Positions 35,697 through 45,591 are shown, counted from the stretch's first letter. The stretch: DNA of 64,000 nucleotides from Flavobacterium rivuli WB 3.3-2 = DSM 21788 (GCF_000378485.1 NZ_KB899966.1:620001-684000), one strand, 5' to 3'. Translations and numbers: made by a program. The notes: generated from the letters alone by a model not told the origin.

Positions 35697-37013
35697 TTAT
35701 AAATTGGCATGAAGCCGTACTGAAAACACATTTACTAACCCGTTCCTGTCTTTATTATATCCGGGATTTAATATAAATTGATATCCACCTGAAAGATACA
35801 GATTTTTTTGTATTTCGGCAGAATAATAAAACTCGGCCACACTTTCCAGGCCGTAATTAAGCTGTCCGTCGCCAAGCATAAAACCGTAGCCACCTGCTGC
35901 AAGATAATCTTTATGCGGATTAGATATTCCCGATGCCACTACAGCTAAACCGGCAGTATCGTTTACACGGCTCCACTTGCTGCCCTTAGCACTAATGCCG
36001 AGGCTAATACTTTTATCTATCTCTGTAAATGCCCAGGTTTGTGTATGCCCATCGTTCCAACTGGCACGAAAAAAAGCACCCAAAAAATTGTTTAGTTCCT
36101 GCTCTGCATTTACTGCAAAGCCATACTTTTTATTGCCATATTGCTGTACATCTTCAATAACAGGGGCGTAGGGGTTTAGCCGGATGCTCTCGCTATAATT
36201 GCCCATCTTTCCTCTGGTAAGGAAAGCTAAAAAGCGTATTGCCCCTTTTTTACCCAACCAGGAATAACGACGGGTATACTCTGCAGTAGCCGAGTTTGAT
36301 TTAGAGACGTTCCAGTTCATATCGAGTCCGTTAGCTTCTTTGGGTAAAAGGGATAATGCTAACCTCAGTTCATTTTTAGGAGTAACATACTCTAAAATTA
36401 CGCTGGGTACATAACCACGTGTATTAGCAGGATAATCCCAGGCACCATTGCTCATAAGCCCCCAGTTCATGAACTGCGAGCGCGGATCATGGCTATAAGA
36501 ATTTTGGTCGAAATAATCGGAAAGGCAAATTTTACCGGCGGTAATACCTATATAACTTTGAGGGACTGCGCCCCCCAGTTGGTTCTGGTCGCTTTCCTGG
36601 GTTTCCTCTGTAGCATCAAGAGCAAATAACTGCTGCATGTATGCTCTTGCAAGATAAATTTTGGGTTCTGTGCTGCCTACGCGAAATGTTTCACCATTTG
36701 TAGCATCGGCAAGTCCAAGAACTTTGCTTAACCCGGATCCTCCTGCGAGTTCCGGGTTAACAAAGACTGATGCATTTTTCCATAATCGTGCACCCGCAAA
36801 CAACGTTGCGGTAACAGAATTTCTGGCTTCTTCCCGCGTTTGCAAACTATTTTGTCCTGTATAGTCGGCCTTAAAGCCCGGCTTATACTGATTAATAATA
36901 GTAGTTTGCATGTGAAAGGAAAAATTTTCCTTCTTAACAGTATCAGTAACCTGCGCATTCATCTTTAGTGCAACTAAAGAAAGCAGTAACACAGCAGCGG
37001 GCAGTGTTTTCAT
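35697..37013 (-). CDS. Carbohydrate porin (OprB-like outer-membrane barrel)
   Basis: The product is 438 residues. A signal peptide (about 1-20) is followed by [17 protein letters not shown] and repeated amphipathic strands ending in FSVRLHANL, an aromatic and leucine-rich barrel end. The pattern [17 protein letters not shown] is typical of Bacteroidetes carbohydrate porins. It lies eight bases before the second lpxD and 28 after efp. Its cargo is not known. Confidence 0.8.
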   Translation of the reverse strand: MKTLPAAVLLLSLVALKMNAQVTDTVKKENFSFHMQTTIINQYKPGFKADYTGQNSLQTREEARNSVTATLFAGARLWKNASVFVNPELAGGSGLSKVLGLADATNGETFRVGSTEPKIYLARAYMQQLFALDATEETQESDQNQLGGAVPQSYIGITAGKICLSDYFDQNSYSHDPRSQFMNWGLMSNGAWDYPANTRGYVPSVILEYVTPKNELRLALSLLPKEANGLDMNWNVSKSNSATAEYTRRYSWLGKKGAIRFLAFLTRGKMGNYSESIRLNPYAPVIEDVQQYGNKKYGFAVNAEQELNNFLGAFFRASWNDGHTQTWAFTEIDKSISLGISAKGSKWSRVNDTAGLAVVASGISNPHKDYLAAGGYGFMLGDGQLNYGLESVAEFYYSAEIQKNLYLSGGYQFILNPGYNKDRNGLVNVFSVRLHANL

Positions 37014-37041
37014 TGATATGTGGATTTATTAAATCCTTGAA

Positions 37042-37608
37042 TTATTGTTTTACGCGCTCCAGGTAAGAACCTGTAGCAGTATCAATTTTAATTTTATCGC
37101 CTTCGTTAATAAACAAAGGTACGTTTATAGATGCACCGGTTTCCAGCTTAGCAGGTTTAGTAGCATTAGTAGCAGTATTACCTTTTACACCCGGCTCTGC
37201 ATACGTTACTTCAAGCACTACAGATGCCGGCATATCTACAGATAGTGGTGCATCAGTTTCAGCATTAATAATAACCATTACGTTTTCTCCTTCTTTTAAT
37301 AAATCAGGAGCATCAAGAATGTCTTTATGTAAAGATATTTGCTCGTACGTTTCAGCATGCATAAAGTGGTACTGGTCACCTTCAGGATATAAGAACTGGA
37401 ACTTGTGAGTCTCTACCCTTACATCCTCAATTTTATGGCCAGCAGAAAATGTATTGTCAAGCACTTTACCGTTAGTAAGGCTTTTAAGTTTTGTCCTTAC
37501 AAACGCTGGGCCTTTACCCGGTTTAACGTGAAGAAATTCTATAATTTTATATATATCGTGGTTAAACTTAATGCATAAACCGTTCCTGATATCTGATGTA
37601 CTTGCCAT
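37042..37608 (-). CDS. efp: Elongation factor P
   Basis: The product is 188 residues with three beta-barrel domains. The loop tip Lys32 lies in VKPGKGPAF, the place modified by beta-lysylation in Enterobacteria. The C-terminal EGDKIKIDTATGSYLERV is typical. It relieves ribosome stalling at polyproline runs. No epmA or epmB is seen nearby. It starts the second half of the lpx cluster, 105 bases after lpxA. Confidence 0.96.
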   Translation of the reverse strand: MASTSDIRNGLCIKFNHDIYKIIEFLHVKPGKGPAFVRTKLKSLTNGKVLDNTFSAGHKIEDVRVETHKFQFLYPEGDQYHFMHAETYEQISLHKDILDAPDLLKEGENVMVIINAETDAPLSVDMPASVVLEVTYAEPGVKGNTATNATKPAKLETGASINVPLFINEGDKIKIDTATGSYLERVKQ

Positions 37609-37713
37609 TTTAGCTATATGTTAATTTGTTATTCTGTCAATTTGATTATTTGTTCTTGTTGACCGGATATTAGCTTTCATTTAAACAAATTTCCAAATCA
37701 ACGCATCACATTA

Positions 37714-38499
37714 CTACGATATACCCGTATACCCTTTCATGATACCACGGGAAGAGTTACGGATAAAGAGCAATATCTCGTCACGCTCCGGCGTAGCCTC
37801 CATTTCGGCTTCAATAATGCTTACAGCTTGTGTGGTATTATAATTTTTTTGGTACAATATCCTGTAAATCTCCTGTATTTCGCGGATCTTTTCAGGGCTG
37901 AAACCTCTCCTTCTTAATCCTACAGAGTTAATACCCACATAAGATAAAGGCTCTTTTGCTGCTTTAGTAAAAGGAGGTACATCTTTTCTTAAAAGCGAGC
38001 CACCCGATATCATGGTATGGGCACCTACACTAATAAACTGGTGTACAGCACTAAGGCCGCCAATAATGGCATAATCGCCTACGGTTACGTGTCCACCAAG
38101 CAAAACACCATTTACAATAATGGCATTATCGCCTATATGGCAGTCGTGGGCAACGTGTGCAGCCGCCATAATAAGGCAGTTTTTACCAATTTTTGTTACT
38201 CCCGATGCTACTGTGCCCCTGTTTATGGTAACGCATTCGCGAACAGTGGTATTGTCTCCAATAATAGCAAGCGAGTCTTCACCGCCAAATTTAAGATCCT
38301 GCGGGATGGCAGAAATTACTGCTCCCGGAAATATATTGCAATTTTTGCCTATCCTGGCGCCTTCCATAATGGTAACGTTAGATCCTATCCAGGTTCCTTC
38401 GCCAATCTCTACATTGTTATGAATGGTTGTAAACGGCTCGATAACCACGTTCTTGGCTATCTTAGCGCCGGGATGTACATATGCTAAGGGTTGATTCAT
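37714..38499 (-). CDS. lpxA: UDP-N-acetylglucosamine acyltransferase
   Basis: The product is 261 residues. A beta-helix of hexapeptide repeats opens the protein (VHPGAKIAKNVVIEPF), with the catalytic His in AAAHVAHDCHIG and the C-terminal helical bundle from about 190. It performs the first step of lipid A synthesis. It starts 12 bases after lpxC-fabZ. Confidence 0.95.
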   Translation of the reverse strand: MNQPLAYVHPGAKIAKNVVIEPFTTIHNNVEIGEGTWIGSNVTIMEGARIGKNCNIFPGAVISAIPQDLKFGGEDSLAIIGDNTTVRECVTINRGTVASGVTKIGKNCLIMAAAHVAHDCHIGDNAIIVNGVLLGGHVTVGDYAIIGGLSAVHQFISVGAHTMISGGSLLRKDVPPFTKAAKEPLSYVGINSVGLRRRGFSPEKIREIQEIYRILYQKNYNTTQAVSIIEAEMEATPERDEILLFIRNSSRGIMKGYTGIS

Positions 38500-38511
38500 A
38501 TCAGATGTTGA

Positions 38512-39900
38512 TTACTGTTTTCTGGCAATTTGCGCCATAAGTTCGGCCTCAGCCACAAGTTTTCCGTTAGCGTAGGCATTAGCCTGCATGTGGCATATAC
38601 CACGGCGTATAGGCGAAATAAGATCGCACTTAAATGTTAACGTATCTCCTGGCAATACCTTGTGTTTAAACTTAACATTATCTATTTTCATAAAATACGT
38701 AAGATAGTTTTCAGGGTCAGGAACAGTACTTAAAATAAGTATACCTCCTGTTTGCGCCATGGCCTCTACAATAAGTACGCCCGGCATAACCGGTGCACCG
38801 GGAAAATGGCCTACAAAAAAATCTTCGTTCATGGTAACATTTTTAAGCCCTACCACGTGGCTATCGCTCATTTCTAATATCCTGTCTATCAATAAAAACG
38901 GCGGACGGTGCGGCAATATACTCATTATTTTATGAATATCCATAAGAGGCTCTTTATACAAATCGTATACAGGAACCTGATTGCGCTGCTCTAACTTTAT
39001 AATCTTAGACATTTTTTTTGCAAACTGCGTGTTTACAAAATGCCCAGGCTTATTAGCAATAACTTTACCTTTTATTCGCGTGCCTATTAAGGCAAGGTCA
39101 CCTATAACATCTAATAATTTATGGCGTGCAGCCTCGTTAGGGTAATGCAGTGTAAGGTTATCTAAAATACCGTTTGGCTTAACAGTAATACTGTCTTTAC
39201 CAAAGGCTTTTTTAAGATTTTCCATAGTCTCCGGAGAAATTTCCTTATCTACGTATACTATTGCATTGTTTAGGTCGCCGCCTTTTATAAGGCCATTTTC
39301 CAGTAAAGTCTCCAGCTCGTGTAAAAAGCTGAATGTCCTGGATTCAGAAATCTGCTCTTTAAAATCTTTAAGGCTTTTAAGTGTTGCATTTTGTGTACCA
39401 AGCACTTTAGTACCAAAATCTACCATTGCAGTAATTTGGTAATCATCTGCAGGCATAACAATTATCTCACTGCCTGTAGCTTCATCAGTATAAGAAATAA
39501 CCTCTTTTACCACATATATACGGCGTTCTGCATCCTGTTCCTCTACGCCTACTTTTTCTATAGCCTCTACAAAAAACTTAGAAGAGCCATCCATAATAGG
39601 AGGTTCAGATGCGTCGAGCTCTATAATAACATTATCTACATCGCAGCCCACAAAAGCGGCAAGCACATGTTCTGATGTTTGTATCTTAACACCTTTCTTT
39701 TCAAGATTAGTGCCCCTTTGGGTATTTACTACATAATTGGCATCGGCTTCTACAACCGGTTGGCCTTCTAAATCTACCCTTACAAAAGTGTAACCATTAT
39801 TTACCGGCGCGGGCTTAAAAGTTATGGTAACTTCTTTACCTGTGTGCAGCCCAACCCCCTTTAACGATATTTCGCTTTTGATTGTGGTTTGTTTAACCAT
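38512..39900 (-). CDS. lpxC/fabZ: Fused LpxC deacetylase / FabZ dehydratase
   Basis: The product is 462 residues. LpxC (about 1-305) carries the zinc region TSEHVLAAFVG, MDGSSKFF and HKLLDVIGDLAL. FabZ (about 315-462) carries ILPHRPPFLLIDRI and GHFPGAPVMPGVLIVEAMAQ with its catalytic His and Glu. The deacetylase commits UDP-acyl-GlcNAc to lipid A; the dehydratase serves fatty acid synthesis. Both compete for hydroxyacyl-ACP. This fusion is a known trait of Bacteroidetes. The start overlaps the lpxD stop by one base (TAATG). Confidence 0.96.
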   Translation of the reverse strand: MVKQTTIKSEISLKGVGLHTGKEVTITFKPAPVNNGYTFVRVDLEGQPVVEADANYVVNTQRGTNLEKKGVKIQTSEHVLAAFVGCDVDNVIIELDASEPPIMDGSSKFFVEAIEKVGVEEQDAERRIYVVKEVISYTDEATGSEIIVMPADDYQITAMVDFGTKVLGTQNATLKSLKDFKEQISESRTFSFLHELETLLENGLIKGGDLNNAIVYVDKEISPETMENLKKAFGKDSITVKPNGILDNLTLHYPNEAARHKLLDVIGDLALIGTRIKGKVIANKPGHFVNTQFAKKMSKIIKLEQRNQVPVYDLYKEPLMDIHKIMSILPHRPPFLLIDRILEMSDSHVVGLKNVTMNEDFFVGHFPGAPVMPGVLIVEAMAQTGGILILSTVPDPENYLTYFMKIDNVKFKHKVLPGDTLTFKCDLISPIRRGICHMQANAYANGKLVAEAELMAQIARKQ

Positions 39901-40940
39901 TATATGTCGTTTTTGTTTACTTCCCTGGTTTGTTTTTTAAGATCATCTACGTCGGCCACTATTTTAGGAAGATTCCTAAAATGTACATAAGCCTTATTAA
40001 AATCAGTATATGGCATGGCCGGCGAACCTTGTACAGATTCGTTATCTGCTATACTTTTAGTAACGCCCGATTGTGCCTGAATGCGCACGTTATTGCCTAT
40101 AACAAGATGGCCAATAATGCCTACCTGCCCTCCTACAATACAGCTGCTGCCTATTTTTGTAGAGCCTGCAACACCCGTTTGAGATGCTATAACAGTATTT
40201 TCGCCTATTACAACATTATGCGCAATTTGTATCTGGTTATCCAGCTTTACGCCTTTTTTTATGATGGTAGACCCTAACGTAGCCCTGTCTATAGTAGTAC
40301 AAGAGCCTATATCTACATTATCTTCTATAATTACATTACCTATTTGCGGCACCTTATTGTAAACACCTTCCTCATTTGGCACGTAGCCAAAACCATCTGA
40401 CCCTACAATAGCACCTGAGTGTATGGTACAGCCCGCCCCAATTTGGGTTTCGGAGTATATACGTACACCGGCAAATAAAATAGTATTATCGCCTATAGTT
40501 ACGTTATCTCCTACAAAAGTGTTAGGATATATTTTTACGTTATTACCAATTTTTACATTTTTGCCTATATAGCAAAAACTGCCCAGGTACAGGTTATCGC
40601 CATAGGTAGCCCCTTCTGAAATTACAGAGGGTTGCTCTATGCCAGATTTCATTAATTTAACCTGGTTATAGTATTCCAGCAGCTTAGAGAACGATTTATA
40701 AGCATCTTCTACCTTTATAAGGGTAGTTGTTACTTCGGCTTCGGGCTCAAAAGTTTTATTTACTATAGTAATAGTAGCCTGCGTAGTATATATGTAAGGA
40801 AGGTATTTAGGATTAGCCAAAAAGGTTAAAGAACCATCGGTTCCCTCCTCTATTTTAGCCAGTGTAGATACCTCTGCATTTGGGTTACCCACAACCTCAC
40901 CTTCCAGTATACCCGCTATTTGTTCTGCTGTAAATTTCAT
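39900..40940 (-). CDS. lpxD: UDP-3-O-(3-hydroxyacyl)glucosamine N-acyltransferase
   Basis: The product is 346 residues, canonical length. The uridine-binding domain (about 1-100, with TFLANPKYLPYIYTTQA) precedes the hexapeptide beta-helix. The catalytic His lies in QIAHNVVIG. The C-terminal helix starts near 310 (FRNLPKIVADVDDLKKQ). It adds the N-linked acyl chain in lipid A synthesis. It is in the conserved order HD hydrolase, lpxD, lpxC-fabZ, lpxA. Confidence 0.95.
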   Translation of the reverse strand: MKFTAEQIAGILEGEVVGNPNAEVSTLAKIEEGTDGSLTFLANPKYLPYIYTTQATITIVNKTFEPEAEVTTTLIKVEDAYKSFSKLLEYYNQVKLMKSGIEQPSVISEGATYGDNLYLGSFCYIGKNVKIGNNVKIYPNTFVGDNVTIGDNTILFAGVRIYSETQIGAGCTIHSGAIVGSDGFGYVPNEEGVYNKVPQIGNVIIEDNVDIGSCTTIDRATLGSTIIKKGVKLDNQIQIAHNVVIGENTVIASQTGVAGSTKIGSSCIVGGQVGIIGHLVIGNNVRIQAQSGVTKSIADNESVQGSPAMPYTDFNKAYVHFRNLPKIVADVDDLKKQTREVNKNDI

Positions 40941-40963
40941 CCCGACAAAAATATAAAATTAAA

Positions 40964-42208
40964 TTAAATAGCGGCTTTTTCCAAAAGCACTTTTGGAAAA
41001 CACAGGTAATACTTTGTTACCGGCTTAGATAATGCCTTTAAATTCAACTGGTCAGATGCTTCTGCTACATCCTCCACAGTACGGTCTTTCATTAATATAT
41101 GTATGGGTTCATCGGTTTTATTGTATGCCTGGTTCTTTATTTTACCCCTAAACACAAAATATTCTGCTTCTTTTTCCGTTATTCCGTACTTTTCCATGAT
41201 GGTTTTTTGCAATACTACCACTTCATCTTTTGCCACTTTATCAGATTGCATCCTTATTTTGGGCAGGTCGCGGTTAATGATCATTTTACTTAATTCACTC
41301 AGCACAAAATCATCATGAAACTGCCACGCTTTTATCGCACTTATAATATCAAAATCGTCCAGGTAAGAGAATGTTTTAAGCACATTGGCGTCAAAATCTC
41401 CAAGTTCTATTTTATGTTGAAGGAAAAACTGTAAAGGTTCGCTGGCATTAATTTCTTTACCCTGATGCGTTAGGTCTTTTGCGCGTTTTAATATCTTGGT
41501 AAGCACAAGCTCTGCCGCAACGCTGGTTTTATGCAGGTAGGCCTGCCAGTACATTAGCCTGCGCGCCACAAGAAATTTCTCTACAGAGTAAATACCTTTC
41601 TCTTCTATAACCAGCAAATCGTCCTGAACGTTAAACATTTGTATAAGGCGCTCACTGTTTATATTGCCTTCGGCTACGCCACTGTAAAAACTATCGCGCT
41701 TAAGGTAGTCCATCCTGTCCATATCCAGCTGGCTCGATATAAGCTGAAGCATAAACTTGCGGTGGTAATTGCCTTTAAATATTTGTATGGCAAGGGTTAG
41801 CTTACCTGTAAAAGTTTCGTTTAAGCTATCCATAAACAGCATCGAGATGGCTTCATGGTTAACATTCTCTACAATGCTATGCTCCATAGCATGCGAAAAT
41901 GGTCCGTGCCCTATATCGTGCAGTAATATGGCTATGCAAAGCGCGTTTTCTTCTTCGGCAGAAATATCTACACCTTTAAATTTAAGCACCTGTATGGTTT
42001 TATGCATAATGTGCATACAGCCTAAAGCATGATGAAAACGGGTATGGTGGGCGCCGGGATACACAAGGTATGACATTCCCATTTGGGATATACGCCTGAG
42101 CCTTTGAAAATAAGGATGCTGAATAAGGTCGTATATCAGCGGGTTGGTTATAGAGATAAACCCGTAAATAGGGTCATTAAGTATTTTAAGCTTGTTGATT
42201 TCGCTCAC
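40964..42208 (-). CDS. HD-domain phosphohydrolase (dNTPase-like)
   Basis: The product is 414 residues. The metal-binding HD residues lie in HHTRFHHALG, LLHDIGHGPFSH and the later DMDRMDYLKRD. This is the YdhJ/dGTPase-like branch of the HD superfamily. The reaction could be on dNTPs or another nucleotide. It heads the lpx cluster, 23 bases before lpxD. The grouping seems to be a feature of Bacteroidetes and need not mean a shared pathway. Confidence 0.85.
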   Translation of the reverse strand: MSEINKLKILNDPIYGFISITNPLIYDLIQHPYFQRLRRISQMGMSYLVYPGAHHTRFHHALGCMHIMHKTIQVLKFKGVDISAEEENALCIAILLHDIGHGPFSHAMEHSIVENVNHEAISMLFMDSLNETFTGKLTLAIQIFKGNYHRKFMLQLISSQLDMDRMDYLKRDSFYSGVAEGNINSERLIQMFNVQDDLLVIEEKGIYSVEKFLVARRLMYWQAYLHKTSVAAELVLTKILKRAKDLTHQGKEINASEPLQFFLQHKIELGDFDANVLKTFSYLDDFDIISAIKAWQFHDDFVLSELSKMIINRDLPKIRMQSDKVAKDEVVVLQKTIMEKYGITEKEAEYFVFRGKIKNQAYNKTDEPIHILMKDRTVEDVAEASDQLNLKALSKPVTKYYLCFPKVLLEKAAI

Positions 42209-42227
42209 AGGACAGCAAATTTTTTAA

Positions 42228-42235
42228 CAAATATA
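42228..42235 (-). promoter_or_regulatory. -7 box of the HD hydrolase / lpx transcript
   Basis: TATATTTG on the minus strand, 20 bases before the ATG. A TTTTG lies about 22 bases upstream, slightly farther than the usual spacing. Confidence 0.65.
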
Positions 42236-42347
42236 CTAAAACCTGTTGGTTATTGGGCAAAATGCATCTATTTAACGTGTTGTGTAAGGGTTGTTAACGC
42301 ATTTTTGTAAAAAAAGTTAAACATAGGTTAATACACATTGTGCAGAC

Positions 42348-42369
42348 AACAGATTACGAACAGATTACG
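42348..42369. repeat. Tandem 11-base repeat AACAGATTACG
   Basis: Two exact, adjacent copies (42348-42358 and 42359-42369) lie 29 bases before the gene at 42398. The 11-base unit is about one helical turn. It could be a regulator site, or simple slippage. Confidence 0.5.
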
Positions 42370-42397
42370 TAGTTTTACATAAGCAAAACTCATTGCC

Positions 42398-42670
42398 ATG
42401 AAAATAGTACTACTCTCATTATCAGCATTTTTTACAATCACTTTTGTAAATGCACAACAAGTGCAGGAACGCCTTGACCAGCAGCCTGCCCCGGTAACCC
42501 AACAGCAGGTAGAACGTGATGCCAAGGTGGCAGATGATGTGCGAAAAAAGGATGACGCCGACAAAAAAAAGCAGGAGGCCGAAGCTAAAAAGAAGGAAGA
42601 AGAAAAAAAGGCTGTTGCCAAATCTGAAGATAAAAGTAAAAAGACTTCAACAACACCAGGAAAACAATAA
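42398..42670 (+). CDS. Small secreted Lys/Glu-rich protein
   Basis: The product is 90 residues. A signal peptide (about 1-19, ending NAQQ) precedes a low-complexity, highly charged region of Lys, Glu, Asp and Ala, which should form a single helix or be disordered. No family is recognised. It is divergent from the HD hydrolase gene and followed by a terminator. Confidence 0.65.
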   Translation: MKIVLLSLSAFFTITFVNAQQVQERLDQQPAPVTQQQVERDAKVADDVRKKDDADKKKQEAEAKKKEEEKKAVAKSEDKSKKTSTTPGKQ

Positions 42671-42706
42671 TAACGTTATTTTTTGTTACTTAGGTTATTG
42701 AAGGAG

Positions 42707-42738
42707 AGGCTCGCAAAGATTTTTGCGGGCCTTTTTTG
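42707..42738 (+). terminator. Terminator after the small secreted protein
   Basis: AGGCTCGCAAA (42707-42717) pairs with TTTGCGGGCCT (42722-42732) with one T-G wobble, followed by TTTTTG. Confidence 0.85.
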
Positions 42739-42740
42739 AT

Positions 42741-42748
42741 TATATTTG
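42741..42748 (+). promoter_or_regulatory. -7 box of the gene at 42770
   Basis: TATATTTG lies 21 bases before the ATG and just behind the preceding terminator. The -33 place falls in the hairpin. Confidence 0.45.
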
Positions 42749-42769
42749 TTTAAACTCAATTTAAAGCAA

Positions 42770-43375
42770 ATGCCACTAAGATCAAATCTTACAAAATTAT
42801 TCTTTCTTTTTTTTACACTGGCCGCCTCTACAGGTAATGCCCAAGATTCAGAATCCTTACCATTGCTTTACAGTTACGATGAGGGTTATAAATTTATTGA
42901 AAAGGCTAAAAATTTTATCAACGCAGGCGAATACTATAAAGCAGAAAAGTTTTTAGATATGGCGGCACGGGCAGACTATGGTTTTTGCGGCAATGCCTGG
43001 TCATCCGCCAATGGCGAGATCGGTAATACAAAAGCCGAAATTTACATTATCCAAAGATATTACAACAAAGCACTCAATACATTAGAAACAGTTGGCGAAT
43101 GCATGTTCGGATCCGATTGTGCCACAAGGGACAGCCTTAAAATAATGGCGCTGATAGGTAAATATGGCAAAACAAATGTAAGGGCCGCATTTAATGAGGC
43201 GAGCGGCTTTAAAAAACCGGATGTTTTAAATTATCAATATTCAGTACATCTCTCCTCCCTTAATTATACTTTTAAATTTGAAAATTATATTAAAATAGAA
43301 GGAAATATTCCTCAGAGTGATGAAGATATTAAAGCTTTAATGAAGAAGCAAAAATTTTACAGCCTGCTGGAATAA
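42770..43375 (+). CDS. Secreted hypothetical protein, TPR-like
   Basis: The product is 201 residues from the ATG at 42770; a TTG at 42746 in the same frame overlaps the -7 box and is rejected. A signal peptide (about 1-25, ending GNAQ) precedes helices that read like degenerate TPR repeats (FINAGEYYKAEKFLDMAARAD, IIQRYYNKALNTLE). Three Cys (GFCGNA, GECMFGSDC) could form a disulfide in the periplasm. The function is unknown. Confidence 0.65.
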   Translation: MPLRSNLTKLFFLFFTLAASTGNAQDSESLPLLYSYDEGYKFIEKAKNFINAGEYYKAEKFLDMAARADYGFCGNAWSSANGEIGNTKAEIYIIQRYYNKALNTLETVGECMFGSDCATRDSLKIMALIGKYGKTNVRAAFNEASGFKKPDVLNYQYSVHLSSLNYTFKFENYIKIEGNIPQSDEDIKALMKKQKFYSLLE

Positions 43376-43560
43376 GGAATTCGCATGCAAACTACTCCTG
43401 TTCACCGCAATAATTACAATTAAAAGCAATGATAAACATATTGCTGCGTTAGCATAAATACTATAAGAATTGTGTTACGATTTTATAATAAATTTAGGAC
43501 AAAATCTCTTAAATAACGCTAACTTGCAGGATTAATTACGAACGAAAATTCACTCATAAA

Positions 43561-45114
43561 ATGAATGAGATCAAGATACTTTGGGTAGACGATGAAATAG
43601 ACATGCTAAAGCCCCACATTATGTTTTTAGAGAAAAAAAACTATAATGTTACTACTGCCAATAATGGCCAGGATGCTTTAGAACTTTTTGATAAAGAAAA
43701 CTTTGACGTAGTTTTTCTTGATGAGAACATGCCCGGACTTAGCGGCCTGGAAGTGCTTGCAGAGATGAAGGAAAAAAAATCAACAGTGCCCATAATCATG
43801 ATCACCAAGAGTGAGGAAGAATATATTATGGAGGGCGCCATAGGCTCTAAAATTGCCGACTACCTTATTAAACCGGTTAATCCTAACCAAATACTGCTTT
43901 CTCTTAAAAAGAATCTCGACCACTCGCGCTTGATATCTGAAAAAACTACGCTGGATTACCAAAAGGAGTTCCGAAAGATATCTATGGATATGTCTATGGT
44001 AAGAACCTGGGAAGACTGGGTAGATTTTTACAAGCGCCTTATTTTTTGGGAGATGGAACTTGAGAATATTGAGGACCAGGGAATGATAGAGATATTAGAA
44101 TCGCAAAAAGCAGAGGCCAACTCGCAGTTTGGTAAATTTATAGAGAAAAATTATGAAGACTGGTATGAGCCGAAGGCAGATAAACCGGTTCTTTCTCATA
44201 ATGTTTTCCGTGAGCTTGTTGTTCCGGAAATACAAAAAAAACAGCCTATACTTTTTGTTGTAATAGATAACCTGCGTTATGATCAGTGGAAATCTTTTGA
44301 GGGTGCTGTGAGTAATCACTATAAACTGGAAAAAGAAGCCGCCTACTATGCTATTTTACCTACTGCCACACAGTATGCCCGTAATGCTATTTTTAGCGGT
44401 ATGACACCGCTGGAGATGGAAAAGAAATTTCCGCAATACTGGAAAAATGACGTAGATGATGGTGGTAAAAACCTTTATGAAGCAGAGTTTTTAACCGAGC
44501 ATTTAAAACGCCTTGGCCTTACTGCACTTAAGCAGGAATATTATAAGATAACTAATTTTGCTGCCGGTAAAAAACTGGTAGACAATTTTAAGTCGCTTAA
44601 AAATAATGACCTTACCACCATTGTATACAACTTTGTAGACATGCTTTCTCACGCCAAGACAGAGATGGATGTGGTTAAAGAACTTGCAAGTAACGATAAA
44701 GCATACAGGTCATTAACACAAAGCTGGTTCCGCAATTCGCCGTTGTTAGAGATAATTCAGCAGGCACAGCAAATGGGCTTTAAACTTATTATAACTACAG
44801 ACCACGGTACTATAAACGTTAAGAACCCAAGCAAGGTTATAGGAGACAGGAATACCAGCCTTAACCTGCGTTATAAAACAGGACGAAGCTTAACGTATGA
44901 AGACCGCGACGTTTACCATGTAAAAGATCCTAAACGTATACAACTGCCTACAATAAACATGAGTAGTTCGTATATATTTGCAAAGAACGATTACTTCCTG
45001 GCTTATGTAAACAATTATAACCATTATGTAAGCTACTACCGCAATACGTACCAGCATGGTGGTATATCGCTGGAAGAAATGATCGTACCATTCTTAGTCT
45101 TCAACCCTAAATAG
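43561..45114 (+). CDS. porX: T9SS regulator PorX: receiver plus PglZ-type domain
   Basis: The product is 517 residues. The receiver domain (1-120) has the acidic pair at 10-11, phosphoacceptor Asp54 (FLDENMP) and Lys104 (YLIKPV). A linker helix leads to a PglZ/alkaline-phosphatase-like domain (about 200-517) with VIDNLRYDQW, PTATQYARNAIFSG and TTDHGTINV metal residues. PorX works with the kinase PorY to control T9SS genes, and has phosphodiesterase activity on nucleotides in Porphyromonas. porY is not in the window. The GH5 enzyme at 18361 is a likely T9SS cargo. Confidence 0.94.
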   Translation: MNEIKILWVDDEIDMLKPHIMFLEKKNYNVTTANNGQDALELFDKENFDVVFLDENMPGLSGLEVLAEMKEKKSTVPIIMITKSEEEYIMEGAIGSKIADYLIKPVNPNQILLSLKKNLDHSRLISEKTTLDYQKEFRKISMDMSMVRTWEDWVDFYKRLIFWEMELENIEDQGMIEILESQKAEANSQFGKFIEKNYEDWYEPKADKPVLSHNVFRELVVPEIQKKQPILFVVIDNLRYDQWKSFEGAVSNHYKLEKEAAYYAILPTATQYARNAIFSGMTPLEMEKKFPQYWKNDVDDGGKNLYEAEFLTEHLKRLGLTALKQEYYKITNFAAGKKLVDNFKSLKNNDLTTIVYNFVDMLSHAKTEMDVVKELASNDKAYRSLTQSWFRNSPLLEIIQQAQQMGFKLIITTDHGTINVKNPSKVIGDRNTSLNLRYKTGRSLTYEDRDVYHVKDPKRIQLPTINMSSSYIFAKNDYFLAYVNNYNHYVSYYRNTYQHGGISLEEMIVPFLVFNPK

Positions 45115-45183
45115 TTGAGGGCTCACTTTTAAAAATTTATAAGAAGATTCAACAGGCTTAATAGCATATAATTGAAAATACTA

Positions 45184-45591
45184 ATGGAGATTACTTTTTC
45201 CCTTGAGGAAATTGACCAGGCTGCACAAAAAACGCTGGCCTTAAATTTAAAAAACATTATACTACTACATGGCAGTATGGGTGCGGGTAAAACCACATTT
45301 ATAAAATCTTTGGCAAGGCAACTTGGGGTAACCGATATGACATCGAGCCCCACGTTCTCTATTGTAAACGAATATGCAACCAGCGACGACAAGCCATTAT
45401 ACCACTTTGACCTTTATCGCCTTAACAGCGAAGAGGAAGCTTACGATATGGGTATAGATGAGTACTTTTATTCGGGCAACTTATGCCTTATAGAATGGCC
45501 TGAAAAAACACCAAACCTTATCCCTTTAGACCATACTTCGCTTACTTTAAAAGCCCTGCCCGATGGCCGAAGGCATCTTACTGTAAAATAG
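45184..45591 (+). CDS. tsaE: tRNA threonylcarbamoyladenosine biosynthesis ATPase TsaE
   Basis: The product is 135 residues from the ATG at 45184; the frame also has a TTG at 45172. The P-loop GSMGAGKTT, the switch-like SSPTFSIVNEY and the pattern YHFDLYRL with LIEWPEK are diagnostic. It supports TsaB and TsaD in making t6A37 on tRNAs. The gap to porX is 69 bases. Confidence 0.95.
   Translation: MEITFSLEEIDQAAQKTLALNLKNIILLHGSMGAGKTTFIKSLARQLGVTDMTSSPTFSIVNEYATSDDKPLYHFDLYRLNSEEEAYDMGIDEYFYSGNLCLIEWPEKTPNLIPLDHTSLTLKALPDGRRHLTVK

Noticed and set aside
40964..42208. HD hydrolase as an anti-phage dNTPase
   Set aside because: It heads a conserved lpx housekeeping cluster and has no defence gene nearby, so the context gives no support for a defence role.
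42398..42670. Lys/Glu-rich small protein as a TolA- or TonB-like linker protein
   Set aside because: It has a cleavable signal, no membrane anchor and no C-terminal domain, so only the composition is similar.
43561..45114. PglZ-type domain as a sign of a BREX phage-defence system
   Set aside because: The domain is fused to a receiver in the PorX order and length, and no BrxC, PglX or BrxL gene is near. It is the T9SS regulator.
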